Notes: generated by a model not told the origin, from the letters alone. A stretch of 64,000 bases of DNA from Chryseobacterium soli (GCF_000737705.1 NZ_JPRH01000010.1:1-64000), one strand, 5' to 3'; shown: positions 51,369 through 61,040, counted from the first letter of the stretch. A program made the numbers and translations.

Positions 51369-53525
51369 ATGAAGAAAAAACTACTGACAATTGCAGCTCT
51401 TGCATTACTCACGAGTTCGGCCGTCCAGGCACAAACTTTTATTTTCAACAAAAATGCCTCATGGAGTTATAAAGACAACAACCAGGCGCAGGCAGCCCAA
51501 TGGAAGGATACTACTTTTGACATTTCTACATGGGCAGTAGGAGACGGACCTCTGGGATACGGGGACCCGGTAACCACCACCATCAGTTCAGGCCTTACTA
51601 CAGCTTATTTTGCGAAAGATATTACCGTAAACCTGTCAACACTTTCCGATACTATGGAACTTGGGGTGATGAGAGATGACGGTATTGTTGTTTACCTGAA
51701 CGGAGAAGAGGTAGTAAGAGATAATATGCCTGCAGGTACAATTACATTCAGCACGCCCTCCAGCACCACAATTGACGGAGCTGCAGAAAGTGTATACAAT
51801 ATTTTTTCTATTCCAAAATCAAAATTCGTCAATGGAACAAATAGGATTTCTATTGAATTACATAACAGAACCGGAACAAGTTCGGATTTAAGAATCGATG
51901 CATATCTTAAAACGACTACAACAACCACTCCTCCTGTTACAACCTGTAATTCAACTCATATCAGTTGCTTTACGTCAATCATTCCTACAGCACAGACCAA
52001 CAAGCTGATTATCCCGGCTGAGCATAAATACCAGCTTATTTTAAAAGAAGGCGATAACTATACAGAAGGAGGCGGACTGGTAGGCGGTCAAAATGACTTT
52101 ACAGCATATGTTCCAAAAACGGGAAGCAGCACGAATGGTTACCTTTCCGTTAATCATGAAACCAATCCGGGAGGTGTTACCATGGCGGAAATCAACTATA
52201 ATGCTTCCACAAAATTATGGCAGTTAACAAGATCCAGAGCGGTAAGTTTCTCAGCACCTAGCCTGGTACAGACGATCCGAAACTGTTCAGGAGGAGTTAC
52301 TCCTTGGGGAACAGTGGTTACTGCTGAAGAATCTGTAACATCTAATGATATAAATGCAGACGGATACAAAGATTACGGATGGCTTGTAGAAATCGATCCG
52401 GCAACGGCACAGGTTATTTCTACCAATACAGACGGTTCTAAAGGGAAACTTTGGCAAATGGGAATCATGAATCATGAAAATGTAGTGATTAACAATGCAG
52501 GAACTACTGCTTATTACGGGGAAGATGGTGGAACTCACATGGTGTATAAATATGTGATGGATACACCTAACAACCTTTCTTCAGGAGATTTGTATGTTCT
52601 GAAATTAGACCAGGGATTATCCACAGCCGGAGACCCGGTAGGAACTACTGCGGTATGGGTTCAGGTTCCTAACAAGACCAAAGCAGACCAGAATAACACA
52701 GCTACTCTTGCCCAGTCCTTAGGAGGAACAAAATTCAATGGGGTAGAAGATGTAGATATCAGCCCGTTAGACGGGAAAATCTATTTTACGGCAAAAGGAT
52801 TGGATAAAGTATACCGTCTACAGGATAACGGAACTACGGCATCACAGGTGGAAACTTTTGTAGGAGGAGCTTCTACACTTTATTCTTTCAATACGGCACA
52901 GGGTATGAAATCTGAAGCCTGGGGAGATGGAAATGACAACCTTACTTTTGATGAATTGGGGAATCTTTGGGTACTTCAGGATGGTGGCAAAAACTATATC
53001 TGGGTAATTGCTCCGGATCATACGGCTGCCAATCCTAAAGTGAGATTGTTTGCTTCTATGCCAGCCGGTTCAGAACCTACAGGACTTACCTTTACTCCTG
53101 ATCATAAATTCGGGTTCTTCTCTATCCAGCATCCGGATGCTACCATTGCAACAGATGTTGATGCAACAGGAAACACCATTGATTACAGAGGTAAATCGGC
53201 AACCATTGTTATTGCATTAAAAAATAACTTGGGAACCACCGGTTCACTAGGAACCATCGACAGCCAAAATGCTGAAAATACAGTGACGGTTGCGCCAAAC
53301 CCTACTTCAGGGCTGGTGAAAATCAATTCTTCCAAAGGATTGAAAGACATTTCCGTTACCGCCTACAGTATAGAAGGTAAAATCGTTTATACAAAGAAAT
53401 TTACAGGTTCAAACAAATCGCTGGACATTGATTTTACCTCACAGCTTGAAACTTCCCGTGCATTGATCGTAAACATCGAAGCCGAAGGAGGATTCCAGAA
53501 AACGGTAAAACTCTTGAAAAAATAA
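51369..53525 (+). CDS. PhoX-like (DUF839) protein with T9SS sorting domain
   Basis: 718 aa. Signal peptide about 1-21 (SSAVQAQ). An N-terminal beta-sandwich (WSYKDNNQAQAAQWKDTTFD onward, about 30-185) is followed by the DUF839/PhoX-type propeller with NCSGGVTPWGTVVTAEES and GIMNHENVVIN. PhoX enzymes are calcium- and iron-dependent phosphatases, though DUF839 proteins also include other functions. The C-terminal about 75 residues (TVAPNPTSGLVKINSSKG) are a T9SS type A sorting domain, so the protein is secreted or attached to the surface. A terminator follows. Confidence 0.85.
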   Translation: MKKKLLTIAALALLTSSAVQAQTFIFNKNASWSYKDNNQAQAAQWKDTTFDISTWAVGDGPLGYGDPVTTTISSGLTTAYFAKDITVNLSTLSDTMELGVMRDDGIVVYLNGEEVVRDNMPAGTITFSTPSSTTIDGAAESVYNIFSIPKSKFVNGTNRISIELHNRTGTSSDLRIDAYLKTTTTTTPPVTTCNSTHISCFTSIIPTAQTNKLIIPAEHKYQLILKEGDNYTEGGGLVGGQNDFTAYVPKTGSSTNGYLSVNHETNPGGVTMAEINYNASTKLWQLTRSRAVSFSAPSLVQTIRNCSGGVTPWGTVVTAEESVTSNDINADGYKDYGWLVEIDPATAQVISTNTDGSKGKLWQMGIMNHENVVINNAGTTAYYGEDGGTHMVYKYVMDTPNNLSSGDLYVLKLDQGLSTAGDPVGTTAVWVQVPNKTKADQNNTATLAQSLGGTKFNGVEDVDISPLDGKIYFTAKGLDKVYRLQDNGTTASQVETFVGGASTLYSFNTAQGMKSEAWGDGNDNLTFDELGNLWVLQDGGKNYIWVIAPDHTAANPKVRLFASMPAGSEPTGLTFTPDHKFGFFSIQHPDATIATDVDATGNTIDYRGKSATIVIALKNNLGTTGSLGTIDSQNAENTVTVAPNPTSGLVKINSSKGLKDISVTAYSIEGKIVYTKKFTGSNKSLDIDFTSQLETSRALIVNIEAEGGFQKTVKLLKK

Positions 53526-53542
53526 TTACTAATACTTTCATT

Positions 53543-53575
53543 GCTGCCGGTGGTTTTTTGCCGGCAGCTTTTTTT
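53543..53575 (+). terminator. Terminator after the PhoX-like gene
   Basis: GCTGCCGG and CCGGCAGC form a perfect 8-bp stem, followed by a run of seven or more T. It ends 5 bp before the next ATG. Confidence 0.9.
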
Positions 53576-53579
53576 GATT

Positions 53580-54479
53580 ATGAAAAAACTTTTACTATTC
53601 ATCTCCATTTGTGCTCTCTGTCAGGTTAATGCCCAGATTGATCCGGTACAGTATCCTACTTTTACGAATATTGAAGATGCTTTAAAAAGTGAAAAAAAAG
53701 TGTACAGCATGAGCTTTAGAGGCAAAGGACTATTTAATATTCCGCCTCAGATTGCCAAGCTGGAATCAATCTTTTTTCTGAATATTATGGGAAATAAACT
53801 GGAGAAAATGGATCAGGAAATATTTATGTTAAAAGAACTTGAAATAGTAAATGCCAATGAAAACAGTATTAAATTCATTCCCGATGAAATCGGAAACCTT
53901 ACAAAACTCACAACACTTTCTATCAACTTAAACAGTTTAACGAGTGTTAATCCAAATATTGCAAAGCTCCAGCATCTGAAAGTCATTCATCTTGATGCAA
54001 ACAGTCTTAGCATTTTTCCGGAAGCATTGATGGAAATTCCGGTTTTAGAAGAAATCAATCTTCAGGGGAATCAGATCAGCTTTATTGCTGATAGATTAGA
54101 TCAGATTAAAAATTTAAAATTTTTAAACCTTTCAGAAAATCAGATCAACGACTTGGGAAACCTTTCATTTCCAAAAAACCTGAAATATCTGGAACTTCAG
54201 CAAAATGCGATTGTGTCACTTCCTGAAAATATATTCCGTTCCAAAAAACTGGAATTTTTAAATGTAAGTGATAACCATATAAAAACGATTTCACCAAGAG
54301 TAAAAGGCTTGAAAGATATCGTAAGCATGAATCTGGCTAACAACCAGCTCAAAGATCTTCCAGCTGAAATTTCACAATTGAAAAACCTTAAAACCTTAAT
54401 TTTAACCGGTAATCCAATGGAAAAATCCACCATAGAAAAATTAAAAGCCTTGATGCCGCAAACGCAGATCTACTTTTAA
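53580..54479 (+). CDS. Secreted leucine-rich repeat protein
   Basis: 299 aa from the ATG at 53580 (MKKLLLFISICALCQVNAQ), since the open frame upstream runs through the terminator hairpin. The signal peptide is about 1-19. Nearly the whole mature protein is tandem 22-24-residue leucine-rich repeats (LKFLNLSENQINDLGNLSFP, LEFLNVSDNHIKTISPRV and so on) with LxxLxLxxNxI spacing. It lacks a kinase or other effector domain. Likely a protein-protein interaction module outside the cytoplasm. Confidence 0.85.
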   Translation: MKKLLLFISICALCQVNAQIDPVQYPTFTNIEDALKSEKKVYSMSFRGKGLFNIPPQIAKLESIFFLNIMGNKLEKMDQEIFMLKELEIVNANENSIKFIPDEIGNLTKLTTLSINLNSLTSVNPNIAKLQHLKVIHLDANSLSIFPEALMEIPVLEEINLQGNQISFIADRLDQIKNLKFLNLSENQINDLGNLSFPKNLKYLELQQNAIVSLPENIFRSKKLEFLNVSDNHIKTISPRVKGLKDIVSMNLANNQLKDLPAEISQLKNLKTLILTGNPMEKSTIEKLKALMPQTQIYF

Positions 54480-54480
54480 T

Positions 54481-54804
54481 TTATCCGCCGACTCTTTTGG
54501 TCTTGTAGCCCATGTCTTTAAGGATTTCCATGATTTTATCACGGTTGTCTCCCTGAATAATAATAGTTCCGTCCTTTTCCGAACCACCGATTCCTAATGT
54601 GGTTTTAATCTTTTTTGAGATCTTTTTAAGGTCTTCCTCACTGCCTTCCCAGCCTTCAATCACGGTAACGGGCTTTCCGTTTCTTCCTTTTTTCTCAAAT
54701 TTGCATACTAAAGGCTCTACCTGCTTGAATTGTTCTTCAGGCATCTCAAAATCCTGCTCTTCATGTGCAGGAAAAAGGTTCTTAAGCTGGTCTCGTAAAT
54801 CCAT
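54481..54804 (-). CDS. SUI1/YciH family translation factor
   Basis: 107 aa. The SUI1 core is seen in GRNGKPVTVIEGWEGSEEDLKKISKKIKTTLGIGGSEKDGTIIIQGD, the same fold as eukaryotic eIF1. Bacterial YciH proteins are thought to act in initiation-codon fidelity or under stress. It converges on the leucine-rich repeat gene with only one base between the two stops. Confidence 0.9.
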   Translation of the reverse strand: MDLRDQLKNLFPAHEEQDFEMPEEQFKQVEPLVCKFEKKGRNGKPVTVIEGWEGSEEDLKKISKKIKTTLGIGGSEKDGTIIIQGDNRDKIMEILKDMGYKTKRVGG

Positions 54805-54992
54805 ACTGCAAAATTAAAAATAATATTGAATAATTCAGCTCACAGAAGTAGTAAAAATCTGCATGACCTTTACTTAGTGAACAAAAATAAACAGACCGTA
54901 CTCATACATTAAACAATGAATCTGTACTGCGGCAGATTACCTTTTAATCAAAATTTAAGCCCTTTAAATGCTTACATTCATTGAAAAATAGA

Positions 54993-55000
54993 TAAATTTG
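54993..55000 (+). promoter_or_regulatory. gpmI -7 box
   Basis: TAAATTTG matches TAnnTTTG, 22 bp before the gpmI ATG. Confidence 0.55.
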
Positions 55001-55021
55001 TAATACATAAAGTTATACAAA

Positions 55022-56563
55022 ATGTCAAAAAAAGCAATATTAGCGATCCTTGACGGATGGGGATTGGGTTTAAATCCAGAAGTTTCAGCATTAGATAAAG
55101 CAAATACACCATTTATAGATAGTTGTTTCACAAAATTTCCGCATACAACCCTTGAAGCCAGTGGTCTGGCGGTAGGTTTACCGGTAGGACAGATGGGAAA
55201 TTCTGAAGTTGGGCACATGAACCTCGGTGCTGGAAGAGTGGTTTACCAGAATCTTGTAAAGCTGAACATGGCAGTAGAAAATGGCACATTAGGTCATGAA
55301 AAAGTAATTCAGGACGCTTTTGAATATGCTAAAAGAGAAAATAAAAAAGTACACTTCATCGGATTGGTTTCCAATGGTGGAGTACACTCCCATATCAACC
55401 ATTTAAAAGGTTTATTAACGGCTGCAAGTGAATTTGGCTTGCATGAAAATGTCTTTGTTCATGCATTTACAGACGGTAGAGACTGCGATCCGCATTCAGG
55501 ATTAGGGTTCATTGATGAACTTCAAAAACACATGGAAAGCACGACCGGAAAACTAGCCAGTATAACCGGAAGATACTACGCCATGGATCGTGATAAAAGA
55601 TGGGAGCGTGTAAAATTAGCATACGATGCCATGACTGAAGGCGTAGGACTCCAAACTACCGATGCCCTGGCAGCTATAAAAGCATCATACGACGAAGGAG
55701 TAACCGACGAATTCTTGAAACCGGTGATCCTTATTAATAAAACAGAAACCGGAAATATAGTTCCTGTTGCTAAAATTATTGATAATGACGTTGTGATCTG
55801 CTTCAATTTCCGTACAGACAGAGGAAGAGAAATTACAGAAGTGCTTTCTCAGAAAGACTTCCCTGAATTTTTCATGAGAAAATTCAACCTGTATTACGTG
55901 ACATTAACGAATTACGATAAGACTTACCAGAATGTACATGTAGTTTTTGATGAAAATGTATTGAAAGATACAATGGGAGAAGTGTTGGAAAGAAATAACA
56001 AAACCCAGATAAGAATTGCTGAGACCGAAAAATATCCCCATGTTACATTTTTCTTTTCAGGAGGAAGAGAGCAGGAATTTAACGGAGAAAGAAGATTACT
56101 TTGCCCAAGTCCGAAAGACGTACCTACCTATGATTTAAAACCGGAAATGTCAGCATATGATATCACCAATATCATCGTACCGGAATTGGAAAATGAAACT
56201 GCGGATTTTATCTGCTTGAATTTTGCTAATACTGATATGGTAGGACACACCGGGGTATTTGAAGCAGCCGTAAAAGCAGCAGAAGTGGTTGATAAATGCA
56301 TTGAAAAAGTAGCAACAGCAGCCTATGAACACGGATATGCCGTTTTCATCCTTGCGGACCACGGAAACTCTGATGTGATGATCAATCCAGACGGAACTCC
56401 GAATACGCAACATTCTACCAATCTTGTTCCTTTCATTGTAATGGATAAAGATCACACCTGGAATTTAAAGCCCGGAAAATTAGGTGATGTAGCGCCAACA
56501 ATTCTTAAAGTAATGGGTGTGGAAATACCGGAAATTATGACAGGAGACATTTTAGTTAGCTAA
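55022..56563 (+). CDS. gpmI: 2,3-bisphosphoglycerate-independent phosphoglycerate mutase
   Basis: 513 aa, interconverts 3- and 2-phosphoglycerate in glycolysis. The catalytic Ser is Ser61 in MGNSEVGHMNLGAGR; DGWGLG at 11-16 and ADHGNSD near the C-terminus carry manganese ligands. Domain order (phosphatase, transferase insert with HAFTDGRDCDP) and length match GpmI. Single-gene unit with a terminator. Confidence 0.97.
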   Translation: MSKKAILAILDGWGLGLNPEVSALDKANTPFIDSCFTKFPHTTLEASGLAVGLPVGQMGNSEVGHMNLGAGRVVYQNLVKLNMAVENGTLGHEKVIQDAFEYAKRENKKVHFIGLVSNGGVHSHINHLKGLLTAASEFGLHENVFVHAFTDGRDCDPHSGLGFIDELQKHMESTTGKLASITGRYYAMDRDKRWERVKLAYDAMTEGVGLQTTDALAAIKASYDEGVTDEFLKPVILINKTETGNIVPVAKIIDNDVVICFNFRTDRGREITEVLSQKDFPEFFMRKFNLYYVTLTNYDKTYQNVHVVFDENVLKDTMGEVLERNNKTQIRIAETEKYPHVTFFFSGGREQEFNGERRLLCPSPKDVPTYDLKPEMSAYDITNIIVPELENETADFICLNFANTDMVGHTGVFEAAVKAAEVVDKCIEKVATAAYEHGYAVFILADHGNSDVMINPDGTPNTQHSTNLVPFIVMDKDHTWNLKPGKLGDVAPTILKVMGVEIPEIMTGDILVS

Positions 56564-56582
56564 AACCCAATAATAATAGTGA

Positions 56583-56617
56583 AAAAATGCCGTTATCATG
56601 GTATAGTGGCATTTTTA
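56583..56617 (+). terminator. gpmI terminator
   Basis: AAAATGCC and GGCATTTTT arms with a 16-base loop just past the stop. Confidence 0.75.
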
Positions 56618-56679
56618 TGATTTATGTCAGAATAGTATGAGTTGCATATGTTCTTATGCTGTAAATAATAAATAAATCA

Positions 56680-56687
56680 TATCTTTG
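56680..56687 (+). promoter_or_regulatory. -7 box for acyl-ACP desaturase
   Basis: TATCTTTG matches TAnnTTTG, 25 bp before the ATG at 56712. Confidence 0.6.
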
Positions 56688-56711
56688 TATATTAAAATCT
56701 AAATAGTAGAA

Positions 56712-57692
56712 ATGTATCAAAAGCTTGTTAGGAAAGAAGTAATGGGAATTTTGGAAAAGGAAGTAGGTTCTTTTCTTGAGAAATTTTTAACGCCAATCGA
56801 AAAGATCTGGCAGCCATCAGACTATCTTCCGGATCCTTCAAGTGATGATTTTAAACATGACCTGGAGGAAATCCAAACATTTGCCCGTGAGATGCCTTAT
56901 GATTTATTCGTAACCTTAATCGGTGACTGTATTACAGAAGAAGCATTGCCTTCTTACGAATCTTGGTTAATGGGTGTTGAAGGAATCAATCAGGAAGAAA
57001 ATAAAGTGGGCTGGGCCAACTGGATCAGATCATGGACAGGTGAAGAAAACAGACACGGAGATCTGCTTAATAAATATCTTTATCTGTGCGGTAGAGTAAA
57101 TATGAGGCAGGTTGAAATAACTACCCAATACTTAATCAGTGATGGTTTTGATATCGGTACCAGTATGGATCCATACAGAAACTTCATATATACAAGTTTT
57201 CAGGAAACAGCAACCAATATCTCTCACAGAAGAGTAGGAACACTGGCAAAACAGTCCGGAAACGGAAAATTAGCAAAAATGTGTGGAGTAATTGCAGCAG
57301 ATGAGGCAAGACACGCAAAAGCATACAAACACTTCGTAGCAAAAATTCTTGAACTGGATCCGTCAGAAATGATCATTGCATTTGAAGATATGATGCGTAA
57401 GAAAATTGTAATGCCTGCGCATTTGATGAGACAGTCAGGACAGAAAGCCGGAGAACTTTGGGGGCATTTCTCGGATGCAGCACAAAGATGTATGGTATAT
57501 ACAGGTCAGGATTACATCAATATTATGAAAGACTTATTGGATGAATGGAAGATTGAGCATGTAAAAGGTCTTAACGAAAAGGCAGAAAAAGCTCAGGAAT
57601 ATTTAATGAAATTACCGGGAAGATTACAGAAAATTACAGATAGAGTTTCTACTCCGGATCTGCAGTTTCAGTTTAGCTGGGTAAAAAGTTAG
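56712..57692 (+). CDS. Acyl-ACP desaturase (soluble di-iron type)
   Basis: 326 aa soluble fatty acid desaturase, which inserts a double bond in acyl-ACP using oxygen and ferredoxin. Di-iron ligand motifs ExxH are EENRH (Glu112, His115) and DEARH (Glu198, His201), with the helical bundle layout of stearoyl-ACP desaturase. In Flavobacteriia the enzyme feeds mono-unsaturated lipid synthesis. The partner ferredoxin is not next door; the ferredoxin at 9338-9688 is of a different (4Fe-4S) kind. Confidence 0.9.
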   Translation: MYQKLVRKEVMGILEKEVGSFLEKFLTPIEKIWQPSDYLPDPSSDDFKHDLEEIQTFAREMPYDLFVTLIGDCITEEALPSYESWLMGVEGINQEENKVGWANWIRSWTGEENRHGDLLNKYLYLCGRVNMRQVEITTQYLISDGFDIGTSMDPYRNFIYTSFQETATNISHRRVGTLAKQSGNGKLAKMCGVIAADEARHAKAYKHFVAKILELDPSEMIIAFEDMMRKKIVMPAHLMRQSGQKAGELWGHFSDAAQRCMVYTGQDYINIMKDLLDEWKIEHVKGLNEKAEKAQEYLMKLPGRLQKITDRVSTPDLQFQFSWVKS

Positions 57693-57718
57693 TTCCATAT
57701 TATCATAAATTATAAAAG

Positions 57719-57750
57719 TAAGAGTGTCATCGTTTTTTGGCGCTCTTTTT
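57719..57750 (+). terminator. Terminator of the desaturase gene
   Basis: AAGAGTGTC and GGCGCTCTT pair with one or two weak pairs, followed by a T-run. It overlaps the -33 region of the next promoter. Confidence 0.7.
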
Positions 57751-57764
57751 ATTTCTTATCTTTG
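57736..57764 (+). promoter_or_regulatory. Promoter of the BT0820-like hydrolase
   Basis: TTTG at 57736-57739 and TATCTTTG at 57757-57764, 17 bp apart, slightly short of ideal. Start codon 21 bp downstream. Confidence 0.5.
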
Positions 57765-57784
57765 CAACGTTAAAAAAGGACAAA

Positions 57785-58216
57785 ATGTTAAATAATAAAA
57801 AAATTGCGGTAGATTTTGACGGAACTATTGTTGATGATGCTTATCCGGCAATAGGGAAACCTAAAATTTTCGCTTTTGAAACATTAAAAAGACTTCAGGC
57901 AGAAGGATTTAGATTGATTCTTTGGACATACAGACACGGAAAAACGTTAGAGGAGGCCGTAGAATTCTGCAGTAAAAACGGAATAGAGTTTTATGCAGTG
58001 AATTCTAGTTTTGAGGGAGAAGTTTTTGATGCTGAATCACAGTCCAGAAAATTGGATGCCGACTGGTTTATTGATGACAGAAACTTAGGCGGATTTCCAG
58101 GTTGGGGAGAGATCTACAATATCATTCAGGAAAGAATCGAATTCCGTGTAGAAGGAAAAGAGGTGCTGGCCTATTCAAAACTTAAAAAAGAAAAGAAAAA
58201 AGGACTTTTCTGGTAG
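57785..58216 (+). CDS. BT0820-type HAD hydrolase
   Basis: 143 aa from the ATG at 57785 (MLNNKKIAVDFDGTI); the longer open frame starts inside the promoter and is rejected. The HAD motif I is DFDGT at 10-14, with the nucleophile Asp10. The small cap-less form and WFIDDRNLGG near the end match the BT_0820 subgroup. Predicted to be a phosphatase; its substrate is unknown. Confidence 0.85.
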   Translation: MLNNKKIAVDFDGTIVDDAYPAIGKPKIFAFETLKRLQAEGFRLILWTYRHGKTLEEAVEFCSKNGIEFYAVNSSFEGEVFDAESQSRKLDADWFIDDRNLGGFPGWGEIYNIIQERIEFRVEGKEVLAYSKLKKEKKKGLFW

Positions 58217-58246
58217 AAAATAATATCATGCAGCAAGGTATCAATC

Positions 58247-58306
58247 GAACAGTTTACCAATCGTAAGTAAATATTGTTATACTGATACATTGTTATATTG
58301 TTACAT
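58247..58306. repeat. Dispersed repeat, copy 2
   Basis: Diverged relative of 12654-12735: both contain CAGTTTACCAAT, then ATTGTTAnACTGATACATTG and nTAnATTGTTA. Here it lies between the HAD hydrolase and map genes and may carry or displace the map promoter. Confidence 0.65.
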
Positions 58307-58319
58307 TTATAAATTAAAC

Positions 58320-59129
58320 ATGATTCAATTAAAAACAATAGACGAGCTTCGTCTTATGAAAGAAAGTGCCCATTTGGTTTCCAGAACATTAGGAATGTTG
58401 GCGAAGGAGATCAAACCGGGGATTACCACTTTATATTTAGATAAATTAGCACATGATTTTATTAAAGATCATGGCGCTGAACCTGCGTTTTTAGGATATG
58501 GAGGTTTCCCTAATTCCTTATGTATTTCTCCAAACGATCAGGTTGTTCATGGTTTTCCCAACAACGAAGAGATTAAAGAAGGTGATGTCCTGTCTGTAGA
58601 CTGTGGTGCTATTCTTAATGGTTTCGTGGGAGATCATGCCTACACTTTTGAAATCGGTGAAGTAAAACCTGAAGTGAAGAAATTACTGCAGGTAACGAAA
58701 GAATCATTGTACAAAGGAATTGAGCAGTGTGTAAGAGGAAAGAGAATAGGAGATATTTCCCATGCTATCCAAACCTACTGTGAAAAACAGGGTTATGGAG
58801 TGGTAAAAGAACTGGTAGGACATGGATTAGGAAGAAAAATGCATGAAGATCCTCAGGTTCCTAATTACGGAAAACAGGGAAGCGGAAAAGTGATCAAAGA
58901 CGGTCTTGCTATTGCCATTGAGCCGATGATCAACCTTGGAACTGAAAAAGTAAAATTCCATAATGATGGATGGACGGTAACGACATTGGATAACCTTCCT
59001 TCTGCCCATTTTGAACATGATGTAGCAGTAATCAACGGAAAACCGGTATTGCTGTCTACTTTCAAATATGTGTACGAAGCATTAGGTATTGAAAGTGACG
59101 AAGAAAAGCCATTCCAACTGGATTTTTAA
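58320..59129 (+). CDS. map: Methionine aminopeptidase, type I
   Basis: 269 aa from the ATG at 58320 (MIQLKTIDELR); the open frame back to 58290 runs into the repeat. Removes the initiator Met from new proteins. Metal ligands fit Asp in SVDCGA and GDHAYTF, His in GHGLGRKMHEDP, Glu in AIEPMI and EHDVAV. Overlaps the next gene by one base (TAATG), so they are coupled. Confidence 0.95.
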   Translation: MIQLKTIDELRLMKESAHLVSRTLGMLAKEIKPGITTLYLDKLAHDFIKDHGAEPAFLGYGGFPNSLCISPNDQVVHGFPNNEEIKEGDVLSVDCGAILNGFVGDHAYTFEIGEVKPEVKKLLQVTKESLYKGIEQCVRGKRIGDISHAIQTYCEKQGYGVVKELVGHGLGRKMHEDPQVPNYGKQGSGKVIKDGLAIAIEPMINLGTEKVKFHNDGWTVTTLDNLPSAHFEHDVAVINGKPVLLSTFKYVYEALGIESDEEKPFQLDF

Positions 59130-59896
59130 TGAAAAAAGTAGCCAAACTTTTATTAAATACCATTCCGCGTCCCATGCTTATCAAAATGAGTATTTGGGCA
59201 AGGCCGCTTATCTATCAGTTTTTTAAAGGAGACAAGTTTTATGATCCTATCGATGGAAAATCATACCGCAAATTTCTGCCTTACGGCTATGGAACCCAAC
59301 GGGAAAATGCACTGTCGCCGGGAACACTGAGCTTGGAAAGACACCGCCAGATGTGGCTGTATCTTCAAAATGAAACCGATTTTTTCATCAAAAACCATAA
59401 AGTGCTGCATATTGCTCCCGAACAGGAGTTTTTGAGGAAATTTAAGCTGATGAGAAACCTGGATTATATTTCAGCCGATCTCTATTCTCCGATTGTCGAT
59501 GTAAAAGCCGATATTCTTGATCTTCCCTTTGCGGATGAAAGCTTTGATGTTGTTTTCTGCAACCATGTACTGGAGCATATAGAAGATGATAAAAAAGCGA
59601 TGAGTGAGCTATACCGGGTAATGAAGCCAGGCGGGTGGGGAATTTTTCAGGTTCCGATGAGAAATTCACTGGAAAAAACCCACGAAGATTTCACCATTAA
59701 AGATCCTAAAGAACGCCAGAAGCATTTTGGTCAGTACGACCACGTCCGCTGGTATGGAATGGATTATTTTGACCGTCTCAGAAAAGCAGGTTTTGAAACA
59801 GAACCGAATTTCTATTCTCAGCAGTTCACCGAAGAAGAAATTAAAAAATACGGGTTAAGAAAAAATGAAATCTTACCCATTGTTTTCAAAAAATAA
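59129..59896 (+). CDS. Class I SAM-dependent methyltransferase
   Basis: 255 aa. The Methyltransf_11 core is seen in DILDLPFADESFDVVFCNHVLEHIEDD (about 130-156) with a following LYRVMKPGGW. Before it, an unusual N-terminal about 100 residues (PRPMLIKMSIWARPLIYQFF) could be a membrane-near helix. The substrate is unknown. The one-base overlap with map suggests coregulation, although many neighbours of map are unrelated in function. Confidence 0.85.
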   Translation: MKKVAKLLLNTIPRPMLIKMSIWARPLIYQFFKGDKFYDPIDGKSYRKFLPYGYGTQRENALSPGTLSLERHRQMWLYLQNETDFFIKNHKVLHIAPEQEFLRKFKLMRNLDYISADLYSPIVDVKADILDLPFADESFDVVFCNHVLEHIEDDKKAMSELYRVMKPGGWGIFQVPMRNSLEKTHEDFTIKDPKERQKHFGQYDHVRWYGMDYFDRLRKAGFETEPNFYSQQFTEEEIKKYGLRKNEILPIVFKK

Positions 59897-59897
59897 T

Positions 59898-59927
59898 AAA
59901 ACGCCTTCAGGTCCTGAAGGCGTTTTT
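59898..59927. terminator. Terminator between convergent genes
   Basis: AAAACGCCTTCAG and CTGAAGGCGTTTT form a 13-bp perfect stem with a three-base loop, followed by T. Confidence 0.9.
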
Positions 59928-59960
59928 TATGATATAAATACGTTACAATTAATCTGTATG

Positions 59961-60287
59961 TTAATGAGAAACCGCTTTCAATCCAACCACAGAACCAATT
60001 AACGTTGCAATAAAGAATATTCTCCAGAAACTTACCGGATCCTTAAAGAAAAGAATTCCTACGATTACTGTTCCTACCGCTCCAATCCCGGTCCATACCG
60101 CATAAGCCGTTCCAATAGGCAGCGTTTGGGTAGCTTTCATAAGCAGAAGCATACTGATGGTAAGAGAAGCCAGAAAGCCTGTAAACCAGTAGTACATTTC
60201 AGAACCCGATGTTTCCTTTACTTTTCCTAAACAAGCTGCAAATCCTACTTCAAAAAGCCCTGCGATAATTAATATAATCCAATTCAT
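59961..60287 (-). CDS. SMR family small multidrug or guanidinium exporter
   Basis: 108 aa with four membrane helices. The conserved Glu is Glu13 in AGLFEVGFAACLGK; ATQTLPIGTAYAVWTGIGAV is the SMR signature and is closest in pattern to Gdx/SugE, which export guanidinium rather than broad drugs. This assignment is probable but not certain. It lies downstream of the Crp-family regulator, 72 bp away, in the same direction. Confidence 0.85.
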   Translation of the reverse strand: MNWIILIIAGLFEVGFAACLGKVKETSGSEMYYWFTGFLASLTISMLLLMKATQTLPIGTAYAVWTGIGAVGTVIVGILFFKDPVSFWRIFFIATLIGSVVGLKAVSH

Positions 60288-60359
60288 TGTTGATAATTTT
60301 CTCCCGCAAAGATCCGGATTAAAAAGCAGGGAACATTTTACAATTGTTAAAAAATGAAT

Positions 60360-60923
60360 CTATTTTATTTCAGCCCGGATTCGGCTTAAGCTCACCTGTG
60401 TAATGCCCAGATAAGAAGCAATATGTCCCAGCTGAACCCTTTTTAAAAGATCGGATTTATCCCTCATTAAATCTTTATACCGTTCCAGCGCTGTCTTAAA
60501 CTGCCTTGAAATAATCAGCTCTTCAGTTTTCACGAGCTCCCTTTCTGCAAACTTTCTTCCCCAGTTCGCAATATGGATATCTTCATTAAAAAGTGTTTTG
60601 AGATCTTCTGTTTTCAGTACATACAAATCACATTCTTCAAGAAGTTCGATATTCTCATAGCCGGGCTTATCCTCTACATAACTTTTCATGGAAACCACCG
60701 TTTCTCCTTCGCTGCCGAACCAGAAAGTAATATCGTTATCCGAAGTGGAAGCATAAGCACGAACAATTCCTTTTTTGATAAAACAGATAAAGGTGATTAT
60801 TTTGTCGGCTTCCATCAGGCAATGTCCTTTAGAATGCGTTGTTTCGGTAATGTATTTCTTCAAGTTCTCTTTAGAAGTTTCAGGAATTTTGTAGATGTTG
60901 TCTATAATTTCGTCTATGTTCAT
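60360..60923 (-). CDS. Crp/Fnr family transcriptional regulator
   Basis: 187 aa. N-terminal cyclic-nucleotide-binding-like beta roll (about 20-115: HCLMEADKIITFICFIKKG and so on), then a helix-turn-helix at the very C-terminus: VQLGHIASYLGITQVSLSRIRAEI. The usual cAMP-contact residues are not obvious, so the ligand is unknown. It is likely to regulate the SMR exporter gene that follows. Confidence 0.85.
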   Translation of the reverse strand: MNIDEIIDNIYKIPETSKENLKKYITETTHSKGHCLMEADKIITFICFIKKGIVRAYASTSDNDITFWFGSEGETVVSMKSYVEDKPGYENIELLEECDLYVLKTEDLKTLFNEDIHIANWGRKFAERELVKTEELIISRQFKTALERYKDLMRDKSDLLKRVQLGHIASYLGITQVSLSRIRAEIK

Positions 60924-61040
60924 GGAGTCTGTGCTGATAATAGGAAAATGTGAATTCCTTTCACAAAAGTATTTCTTTTCAGATATTTTTCAATACGAAA
61001 ATAGCTAAATAATAAAAAGTTGAAAAAAAATAAAATTTCT

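Noticed and set aside
57731..57742. Near match to the inverse of CTCAAAAAACGA (TCGTTTTTTGG)
   Set aside because: Lies in the loop of the desaturase terminator and lacks the final bases; not counted as a fourth junction copy.
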